Below are positions 1 to 5,085 of a stretch of 5,085 bases of DNA, piece by piece. The notes below the pieces were generated by a model. It saw only the letters and a program-made list of their open reading frames with translations, was not told where the DNA came from and made no database searches. The DNA lies in assembly GCA_027052485.1 (NCBI GenBank), contig JALUFA010000048.1, positions 1 through 5,085 of the forward strand. Reading direction: 5' to 3'. The position numbers were made by a program, and so were the translations under genes. Numbering within the stretch: the stretch's first letter is position 1; every line of letters begins with the position of its first letter. The DNA is from Hydrogenothermaceae bacterium (GTDB lineage: Bacteria > Aquificota > Aquificia > Aquificales > Hydrogenothermaceae).

Positions 1-1822
1 GTCTAATTGCTTCTTCCCAGTTTTTAGGTAGTATTCTAACCCTTTGTTCTTTTACGTATAGGTTTCCAACCTTTCTTAAAGCTTCCAGTATTCTAACGAT
101 TACAGGGTTAATTGGGTTTGCTATTCCTTCTGGAACGCCTGCAAGGGCTTTTTTAAGGAGTTTTCCTGCTTCTGTTAAAACTAGACCTTCGTTTGGAAGG
201 ATATCTAGAATGTATCTTGCTTCAAGTTTGTTTACAGCATACCAAACTTCTTCTTTGAGAGTTTCGTCAAACTCTTTGTAAAGGTCATCTAAGAACATTC
301 CGTAAGCTGGTATTTTGTGGAGAACCATTAGCTCAAATCTTGTTAAATGAGGTCTTCTGTAGATGTTATATGCCAGCTCCTCGTACAGTTTACCTGAAAC
401 TGTTGGGAAGCCTCCGCCTACTAGGTGTTCCTTAACGGCTTCTTCGTACCACTCGTAGTTTGGCGCTCCAAATTGGGTTTTTGTAATAGAGATTGATTTT
501 ACAGCATCAGACCTTATTTCCCTTACTCCTCTTTCTTTGAGGTCTTTTAAAACTTTTAGACCGTGTGGAGTAAACTTGTAGATAGTCTTTCCTGTTTTTT
601 CATCTACCTCAGACCTGATGAGGTCAAACGCCTCCATAGAGTAGAGAGACTCTTTTACAGTATCAAACAGTCTTTCGTACCACTCGTTTCCTTTTTCCCA
701 GAAGTGTTTGAAGAGTTCTTCAATTGTAAATAGTTCAGACCACTTTTTCTTTAGCTCTTCTTTCTTCTGGTATCCCATTGCCTGATTTAGCATTCTACCG
801 TACCACTCTCTGAGGTGTTTGTACTCTTTGAGTGGCTTTTCTAGTAGATAGTGGACGATTTCTTCATCTGTAGGAATGATTTCAGGGTTTTCTTCGTGCT
901 TTTTCCATACCTTTTCAAGTCCTAGTAGGAGTTCTTCGTCTAACAGTTCAAGGTTGAATGTTTTAACAGGTCTGTAGATTTTATCACTCCAAAGTCTATA
1001 AACTTCTAGAAGTGCTTCACCTGCTGGTAAGAGCTCTCCTTCATCATCAATAAATGCGAGGGCTTCTAAAACTTCCCTTTCTTGGTCTGTTAACGCCTCA
1101 ACTCCTTTGTCTAAAACTTTTAGAAGTGAGTACATGTAATCTTCATTGATTACCGTTTCAAAGGCTGGAGCCATATGAGTGATAACATTCTGTACTGCCT
1201 GTCCTAGACCTGAAAGTGTGTAAACGTCAGAATTTGGCACTGAGAAAGAGATAAGTCTCATAGATTCAAGCACCATTGGAAATCTTCCGTGTTCTGGTAG
1301 CATACTTGTTTCGGCAGGTCCTATAGGCATAGCTGCTATGTAGTTTGCTAAATCTTTTGAAATTTCAAGTCTTGGTTTTGCGTTTTGGTAGATTTCATAC
1401 ACGGATTTTGCATAGTCGTTAATCTCTTTAAACCAGCCTTTCTTTTCTTCATGGACTTCTTGGGCGAAACCTCTTTTGTTTAGAGCTTCAAAGGTCTTTT
1501 CTCCTGTTAGGTTTCCACTTTTGATAGCCGCTTCAATCATAGCGATAACTTCAGAGCCAATCCATCTAAAGTCATCATCCCACTCTGATGGGTGAGGAAG
1601 GAGTCCCTTTTGTATCATTTCATCCATAAGGTAAACTAGGTTTCTTCCCCAGTAGGTTAGAACGTACTCTATTGGGCTAGAGCCCTGTTCTAATAAGTTT
1701 TGTAGTTCTAGTTCTTCGTAAGGTGGTTCTTCTGCCTTTATAGCAATCTGGCAGGCAAGCCCCTTTTCTTCGTTAGACTTTGCGTTTAGCAGCGCTAACG
1801 CATGCTCTTTTTTGATAAGCAT
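1..1822 (-). CDS. Large DUF505-like protein of unknown function, possibly built of tandem winged-helix units (C-terminus missing)
   Basis: This open frame starts at ATG 1820-1822 and reads 607 codons without a stop to the left edge, so the C-terminus is missing. The start is firm: a TAA lies directly upstream in frame and GGAGG stands 10 bases ahead. I recognise the protein only tentatively, from memory of its overall character, as the DUF505 family of thermophilic bacteria and archaea; its function is not known. It is soluble, rich in Lys/Glu/Trp/Tyr, with a single Cys (residue 24), no signal peptide, no membrane segment and no nucleotide-binding motif. Several segments share a wing-plus-helix pattern: around residues 200-213 (YTLSGLGQAV), 264-275 (LLPAGEALLEVY), 415-428 (YKFTPHGLKVLKDL), 474-484 (TVSGKLYEELA) and 547-560 (LVLTEAGKLLKKAL). 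This looks like repeated winged-helix folds, which would suggest DNA/RNA or protein binding; that is inference. It has its own promoter, separate from the operon upstream. The coding frame is certain, the family name less so. Confidence 0.8.
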   Translation of the reverse strand, partial: MLIKKEHALALLNAKSNEEKGLACQIAIKAEEPPYEELELQNLLEQGSSPIEYVLTYWGRNLVYLMDEMIQKGLLPHPSEWDDDFRWIGSEVIAMIEAAIKSGNLTGEKTFEALNKRGFAQEVHEEKKGWFKEINDYAKSVYEIYQNAKPRLEISKDLANYIAAMPIGPAETSMLPEHGRFPMVLESMRLISFSVPNSDVYTLSGLGQAVQNVITHMAPAFETVINEDYMYSLLKVLDKGVEALTDQEREVLEALAFIDDEGELLPAGEALLEVYRLWSDKIYRPVKTFNLELLDEELLLGLEKVWKKHEENPEIIPTDEEIVHYLLEKPLKEYKHLREWYGRMLNQAMGYQKKEELKKKWSELFTIEELFKHFWEKGNEWYERLFDTVKESLYSMEAFDLIRSEVDEKTGKTIYKFTPHGLKVLKDLKERGVREIRSDAVKSISITKTQFGAPNYEWYEEAVKEHLVGGGFPTVSGKLYEELAYNIYRRPHLTRFELMVLHKIPAYGMFLDDLYKEFDETLKEEVWYAVNKLEARYILDILPNEGLVLTEAGKLLKKALAGVPEGIANPINPVIVRILEALRKVGNLYVKEQRVRILPKNWEEAIR

Positions 1823-1832
1823 TTACTTTAAA

Positions 1833-1837
1833 CCTCC
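1833..1837 (-). promoter_or_regulatory. Ribosome binding site of the DUF505-like gene
   Basis: The minus strand reads GGAGG followed by TTTAAAGTAA and then ATG. It is the strongest Shine-Dalgarno match in the window, though its 10-base spacer is slightly long. With the in-frame TAA immediately before the ATG, it fixes the start of the left gene. Confidence 0.8.
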
Positions 1838-1841
1838 ATTA

Positions 1842-1854
1842 ATTTTGTCAAAAT
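1842..1854. repeat. 13-base perfect palindrome near the predicted transcription start
   Basis: The sequence ATTTTG-T-CAAAAT is a perfect 6+1+6 inverted repeat. It lies just downstream of the predicted transcription start and just upstream of the GGAGG of the left gene. Its core (TTTTGACAA on the minus strand) is repeated at the -35 element 43 bases upstream. The position would suit a small repressor operator, but in such A+T-rich DNA a palindrome this short can arise by chance. Confidence 0.3.
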
Positions 1855-1865
1855 ACTATTATATA

Positions 1866-1894
1866 ATAATAAGTATTAAGTTTTGTATTGTCAA
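1866..1894 (-). promoter_or_regulatory. Sigma-70-type promoter for the DUF505-like gene
   Basis: On the minus strand a consensus -35 hexamer TTGACA (1889-1894) is followed after exactly 17 bases by TATTAT (1866-1871), one mismatch from the -10 consensus. Transcription would start near 1859, giving a leader of roughly 37 bases. A perfect TATAAT also occurs at 1858-1863, but it is 25 bases from the -35 and would need a different upstream element. The promoter sits in the only intergenic gap of the window, as expected for a separate transcription unit. Confidence 0.7.
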
Positions 1895-1922
1895 AAAATA
1901 TTAGCTGCTCTTTATAATATTT
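1893..1922 (-). terminator. Possible weak terminator hairpin at the end of hisC
   Basis: On the minus strand the last codons of hisC supply AAATATTA, which pairs perfectly with TAATATTT after an 11-base loop (1904-1914) that contains the hisC stop codon. Three further T follow the stem (six T in a row at 1893-1898, counting those in the stem). The stem is made only of A-T pairs, so it would be weak, above all in a thermophile, and the T-run overlaps the -35 element of the next gene by two bases. It may attenuate rather than stop transcription, or be chance. Confidence 0.3.
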
Positions 1923-3003
1923 CCTTTAGCGTTTTTACAAACTTTTCATTTTCCTCTGGAGTTCCTACCGAAACCCTAAGGTAGCCGTCAAAACCAAAGG
2001 CAGGCCTTATGGAGATACCTTTTTCTAGTAGCCTCTCGTATAAATCCTCCCTTGGAGACTTAAACATTATAAAGTTTGCATAAGAGGGAATATAACAGAT
2101 ACCCAGTTTTTCCAGCTCTTCATAAAGGTACTCTTTTTGCTTTTCATTCATATCTACGGAAAACTTTACAAAAGCCTGGTCTTTTAGTGCCTCTAGGGCT
2201 GCAACCTGTGCTAGTCTGTTTGTGTTAAAAGGCTGGCGAACTTTTTCAAGTTTAGAGATTATGTCTTTATTGGCTACACCATAACCTATCCTCAAACCTG
2301 CTAAACCGTAAGCTTTGGAAAAAGTTCTCGTGATGATAACGTTCTTTTTAGGGATTTTGGGATTTATAGGCCTTACGTAGTTTATTCCATCAGGTACGTT
2401 GTGCTGCTTTGCATACTCAAAGTAAGCCTCATCTAAAACCAGTAAAACGTGGTCTGGTAGTTTTTGTATAAACTCATCAAACTCATCTTTAAAGTTTGCA
2501 ACTCCTGTTGGATTACAGGGGTTGTCAATAAAAACCACCGATGTGTTTTCTGTTATTGCATCTAAAAGTCTGTTTAAATCTCTTTGGAAGTTGTTTTCCA
2601 GCGATACTTCTTTAACCTTTGCCCCCTGTAGCATTGAAACAATCTTGTAAACGATAAAAGAGCCTTGAAACATTAACGCTTCTGAGTCTGGATTTAGGAA
2701 AACACGGGCTATCATATCAAGTATTTCGTTTGAACCATTACCAAAGATTATTTCATCTTCGCCTACAGATAAAAAGCTAGCCAGTTTTTTTCTAAGGTAG
2801 TAAGCTCCTCCATCCGGGTATCGGTTCAGATGAACTGCTTCATTTTCAACCGCTTTTTTCACGAATAAGGAACAACCGTACGGATTTTCGTTAGACGCAA
2901 GTTTGATAACCTCATCAAGGTTGTATTCTCTTTGAACCTCTTCTATAGGCTTTCCTGGTTTGTAAACAGGAACGTTATCAAGGTGTTTATTGTGCTTTAT
3001 CAT
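1912..3003 (-). CDS. hisC: Histidinol-phosphate aminotransferase
   Basis: This 363-residue protein is a fold-type I PLP-dependent aminotransferase. HisC converts imidazole-acetol phosphate and glutamate to L-histidinol phosphate and 2-oxoglutarate, a late step of histidine biosynthesis in the cytoplasm. Visible family marks are NENPYG (38-43), RYPD (61-64), the NPCNPTG cofactor loop (161-167), DEAYFEY (191-197), TFSKAYGLAGLRIGYG (227-242) with Lys230 as the Schiff-base lysine and Arg238 for the PLP phosphate, and LRVSVGTPEEN (342-352) with Arg343 for the substrate carboxylate or phosphate. Length is normal and nothing is missing. It is the last cistron after modABC; its start lies inside modC, with a GGGGG Shine-Dalgarno eight bases before the ATG. 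HisC enzymes often also transaminate aromatic amino-acid precursors, so a role in Phe/Tyr synthesis is possible. No other his gene is in the window. Confidence 0.95.
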   Translation of the reverse strand: MIKHNKHLDNVPVYKPGKPIEEVQREYNLDEVIKLASNENPYGCSLFVKKAVENEAVHLNRYPDGGAYYLRKKLASFLSVGEDEIIFGNGSNEILDMIARVFLNPDSEALMFQGSFIVYKIVSMLQGAKVKEVSLENNFQRDLNRLLDAITENTSVVFIDNPCNPTGVANFKDEFDEFIQKLPDHVLLVLDEAYFEYAKQHNVPDGINYVRPINPKIPKKNVIITRTFSKAYGLAGLRIGYGVANKDIISKLEKVRQPFNTNRLAQVAALEALKDQAFVKFSVDMNEKQKEYLYEELEKLGICYIPSYANFIMFKSPREDLYERLLEKGISIRPAFGFDGYLRVSVGTPEENEKFVKTLKEIL

Positions 3004-3715
3004 CGTTTAATCCCCCTAGCAGGTTTTTATAAAAATTTAAAGCTGACTTATACTTTTCATCCTTAAAAATATCCTCAGGCTTGCCTTCTTTTAAGATTTT
3101 TCCTTTCTCAATTAAAAAAACCTTTTCTGCCAGCTTGCTAACCTCAAAAAGGTCATGGCTGATAAGTATAGTAGTTAAGTTAAATCGGTTGTGAAGTTCT
3201 ACAAGCTCATCGTAAATCTCAAGTTTTGAGTGGATATCTAAAGCTGAAAAAGGCTCATCTAAAAGCAGAACTTTTGGTTGTTTTAACACAGCCCTTGCCA
3301 GTTCTACCCTCTGTTTTTCTCCACCTGAAAGGTTAAAAGGTTTTCGTGTAAGTAGATGCCTTACATTTGTTATTGAGATTACCTCTTCAAGGAGAGTTTC
3401 ATCTTTTTTCTTCATTCCGTAGGTGATGTTTTCCAGTACGGACATGTTAGGGAATAATGCCGTACCCTGAAAAACAAGGGAAACATTTCTCTTTTGGGGA
3501 GGTAGGTTTATATCCTTTTTTGAATCAAACCAAATGTCATTCTCTACCTGAATTTTCCCTTTATCAGGTTTTGCTAAACCTGCGATGCTTCTTAAAATTG
3601 TTGTTTTCCCACTTCCGGATTTTCCAAAGATTGATACAAACTGACCTTTTTTTATGGAAAGATTAACATCTAAGGTAAAATCTTTAAGCTTTTTTTTCAG
3701 CTGTACTTCTATCAT
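2987..3715 (-). CDS. modC: Molybdate ABC transporter ATP-binding protein (short form without TOBE domain)
   Basis: This 242-residue ABC ATPase powers molybdate import from the cytoplasmic face of the membrane. Motifs are complete: Walker A GKSGSGKT (31-38), Q-loop Gln83 in VFQ, signature LSGGEKQ (129-135), Walker B VLLLDEP (149-155) with catalytic Glu154, D-loop SALD (157-160) and switch His187 in ISHD. The stretch VFQ...LFPNMSV (81-93) is typical of ModC. It is assigned to molybdate mainly because it follows modA and modB. It lacks the C-terminal TOBE/Mop domain that brings E. coli ModC to about 350 residues and lets bound molybdate inhibit transport; the length is like the archaeal short form. 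The start ATG overlaps the modB stop as ATGA with little Shine-Dalgarno, so translation is probably coupled. An A8 run covers the Lys codons 7-9. Confidence 0.92.
   Translation of the reverse strand: MIEVQLKKKLKDFTLDVNLSIKKGQFVSIFGKSGSGKTTILRSIAGLAKPDKGKIQVENDIWFDSKKDINLPPQKRNVSLVFQGTALFPNMSVLENITYGMKKKDETLLEEVISITNVRHLLTRKPFNLSGGEKQRVELARAVLKQPKVLLLDEPFSALDIHSKLEIYDELVELHNRFNLTTILISHDLFEVSKLAEKVFLIEKGKILKEGKPEDIFKDEKYKSALNFYKNLLGGLNDDKAQ
3012..3016 (-). promoter_or_regulatory. Ribosome binding site of hisC inside modC
   Basis: AGGGGG on the minus strand lies eight bases before the hisC ATG, within the last codons of modC. It supports ATG 3001-3003 as the hisC start and hence the 17-base overlap with modC. 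Ribosomes finishing modC would pass this site, so translational coupling is likely. Confidence 0.55.
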
Positions 3716-4392
3716 TCAAGCTCAAGGGAGAATTTTTTGTTTAGAAGGTAGGTTATAAATAAAGTAAAGAATGAAATGGCAAGTAAAACTAGAGCGTATA
3801 GGTTTGCCTTATCATAGTTTAAGGCTTCTACCTCCTCGTAAATGGCAATAGATGCAACTTTTGTCTCTCCAGGGATGGAACCACCAACCATAAGAACAAC
3901 CCCAAACTCTCCTACAGTGTGGGCGAATGTTAGAACCGCTCCGGTTATAATGGCAGGTTTGATGTTGGGGATAACCACTTTTAAAAAAGTCTCCAGCCTA
4001 GATTTGCCTAAAACATACGAAGCTTCTATGAGTTTTTTTGGAAAACTCTGGAATGCAGAGTAAACAGGTTGAACCATAAAAGGCAGACTGTATATAACAG
4101 ACGCAACAACTAGCCCTTCAAAGGTAAAAACGAGCTTTATGTTGAAGTAGTCCTTTAAAAACCTGCCAATTGGACTCTCATCACCAAAGGCAACCAAAAA
4201 GTAAAAACCTAAAACCGTAGGAGGTAGAACTATAGGTAGATTTACTATCGCCTCTACCAAGGTTTTAAAACGAAACTTTTTAAAAGCAAGCAGAGCCGCC
4301 AGAGGTATTCCAAGTAAAAGAAGTATCACAGTCGTAAAGGTAGCTAGCTTAAAGGTAATGATTAAAGTTTGGATAAACTCAGAGTCTATCAT
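3712..4392 (-). CDS. modB: Molybdate ABC transporter permease
   Basis: This 226-residue inner-membrane protein forms, as a dimer, the channel for molybdate. I see about five hydrophobic segments, near residues 10-36, 50-70, 90-113, 146-170 and 199-218. The cytoplasmic coupling (EAA) loop that docks on ModC is clear: EAS-YVLG-KSRLETFLKVVIP at about 123-142. The segment after it, FAHTVGEFGVVLMVGG followed by SIPGET (156-177), closely follows the ModB hallmark (FAR..GEFG...M..G.IPG.T) and separates it from sulfate permeases CysT/CysW with fair confidence. LPPTVLGFY (56-64) is also characteristic. The length is usual for ModB. It overlaps modA upstream and modC downstream by ATGA in each case. 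AAGG lies four bases before its start, a short spacing that again suggests translational coupling. Confidence 0.94.
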   Translation of the reverse strand: MIDSEFIQTLIITFKLATFTTVILLLLGIPLAALLAFKKFRFKTLVEAIVNLPIVLPPTVLGFYFLVAFGDESPIGRFLKDYFNIKLVFTFEGLVVASVIYSLPFMVQPVYSAFQSFPKKLIEASYVLGKSRLETFLKVVIPNIKPAIITGAVLTFAHTVGEFGVVLMVGGSIPGETKVASIAIYEEVEALNYDKANLYALVLLAISFFTLFITYLLNKKFSLELE

Positions 4393-5085
4393 TGAACCTT
4401 ATAACCGTACTTTTGCCATATTTTCTTTGCCTCTTGAGAAAACAAAAAGTTATAAAATCTCTTGGCATCCTCATTATCTTTGGCAGCTTTTAATAGTACA
4501 ACTCCCTGTGCTATTGGTTTGTAAGCTTTCGGATTTACCTCAACCCATTTACCCCTTTCTTTTAACACCGGAGACAAAACAATTGATTTTGCAGTAAAAC
4601 CAACGTCTACAAGCTTTTTGTAAATATACTGGCTTGTCTGTCCCACACTCTCTCCAAAAATCAGCTTTGGTCTAACCTTGTCATATATGTGATAGTACCT
4701 TAAGGCGTTAACAGCCTGTCTGCCGTAGGGCGCAAGTCTAGGATTTGGAACACCTATCTTTTTTATGGATGGAGAGAGCAGAAATCTTAAGTCTTGTTTA
4801 AGGGGTATATCTTTCAAAGTCCATAAAACAAGTACGCCATAGGCATACACTTTTGGTTTTGTCAGAGCATAACCTCTTTTATACACAAAGGTTGGATACT
4901 TCATATCTGCAGATAAGAAAACATGGTATGGAGCACCCCTTACTATCTGGTTAGCAAGCTTTCCCGATGCTGAGAGTATAATCTTAACTGGTGTATGAAA
5001 TTTTTTTTCATAAAGTTTTGCTATGTCTTTAACTGCAAACTCGGTGTTCGCTGCAGCTGCAACTACAACAGGCTGTTTGGCAAAA
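4389..5085 (-). CDS. modA: Periplasmic molybdate-binding protein of the ABC transporter (N-terminus missing)
   Basis: The frame is open to the right edge and gives 231 residues; the signal peptide and start lie outside the window. ATG 4902-4904 is internal and not the start, since 60 further in-frame codons upstream encode the conserved first lobe. ModA captures molybdate or tungstate outside the inner membrane and delivers it to ModB. Numbering from the window edge, visible motifs are VVVAAAAN (6-13, first strand and ligand loop), SASGKLA (38-44), GAPYHVFLSAD (50-60), NPRLAPYG (114-121), GESVGQTSQY (144-153) and AYKPIAQG (187-194). From family structures, probable oxyanion ligands are Asn13, Ser40, the main chain near Tyr120 and Val147. 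Asn at the first site resembles Azotobacter ModA rather than E. coli, which has Ser. His54 stands where Asp is usual (GAPFDVFLSAD). Nearly all of the mature protein is present. It is the first gene of the four-gene unit seen here; its promoter is not in the window. Confidence 0.93.
   Translation of the reverse strand, partial: FAKQPVVVAAAANTEFAVKDIAKLYEKKFHTPVKIILSASGKLANQIVRGAPYHVFLSADMKYPTFVYKRGYALTKPKVYAYGVLVLWTLKDIPLKQDLRFLLSPSIKKIGVPNPRLAPYGRQAVNALRYYHIYDKVRPKLIFGESVGQTSQYIYKKLVDVGFTAKSIVLSPVLKERGKWVEVNPKAYKPIAQGVVLLKAAKDNEDAKRFYNFLFSQEAKKIWQKYGYKVQ

Noticed and set aside
1858..1863. Perfect TATAAT as the -10 box of the DUF505-like gene
   Set aside because: It is 25 bases from the TTGACA, too far for a standard promoter; TATTAT at 17 bases fits better, though use of both cannot be excluded.
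3457..3666. 69-codon plus-strand open frame opposite modC
   Set aside because: It lies wholly antisense to the conserved ABC ATPase, has no ribosome binding site of note and its product resembles nothing; it is a shadow frame.
3842..4063. 73-codon plus-strand open frame opposite modB
   Set aside because: It is antisense to the most conserved part of the permease (coupling loop and GEFG segment), which explains why the frame is open.
3712..4392. Sulfate or tungstate (CysT/TupB/WtpB) permease instead of ModB
   Set aside because: The GEFG...MVGGSIPGET segment and the neighbouring ModA-type binding protein fit ModB better; substrate choice between molybdate and tungstate remains open.
4358..4597. 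79-codon plus-strand open frame opposite the modA/modB junction
   Set aside because: It is antisense to two confident genes with no promoter or Shine-Dalgarno support.
4389..4904. 171-residue version of ModA beginning at ATG 4902-4904
   Set aside because: The frame continues upstream for 60 more codons that encode the conserved first ModA lobe, so this Met is internal.

Overview
All genes in this window lie on the minus strand. In transcription order (right to left) they are modA (its start is off the right edge), modB, modC, hisC, an 89-base gap, and a long gene of unknown function that runs off the left edge. The DNA is A+T-rich with many Lys/Glu/Ile codons, Arg almost always AGA/AGG, and tight gene overlaps. 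This composition, plus a large protein that I recognise tentatively as DUF505, suggests a thermophilic chemolithoautotroph of the Aquificota (Desulfurobacterium/Thermovibrio or Persephonella type). The taxonomic guess is inference; no rRNA or marker gene is present to prove it.

Right part (1912-5085): a compact operon. modA (periplasmic molybdate-binding protein), modB (membrane permease) and modC (ATPase) form a complete high-affinity molybdate, possibly tungstate, ABC importer. modA/modB and modB/modC each overlap by an ATGA. modC overlaps the start of hisC (histidinol-phosphate aminotransferase) by 17 bases, so a histidine-biosynthesis gene sits as the fourth cistron of a metal-oxyanion transport operon. 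ModC is the short form without a C-terminal TOBE/Mop domain, so the usual molybdate sensing by the transporter itself is absent. The operon promoter lies outside the window, upstream of modA.

Gap (1823-1911): this short stretch holds an A+T-only hairpin with a short U-run at the end of hisC, a near-consensus housekeeping promoter (TTGACA, 17 bases, TATTAT), a 13-base perfect palindrome beside the predicted transcription start, and a GGAGG ribosome binding site. Together they make the left gene an independent and probably well-expressed unit.

Left part (1-1822): 607 codons of a soluble, Cys-poor, charged protein, truncated by the window edge. It has no membrane segment and no recognisable enzyme motif. 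It does contain several copies of a pattern typical of the wing and last helix of winged-helix domains (hydrophobic/Thr-Ser, two residues, Gly, then an amphipathic helix). This is the least understood item in the window. I saw no tRNA, rRNA, CRISPR array, insertion sequence or prophage gene.
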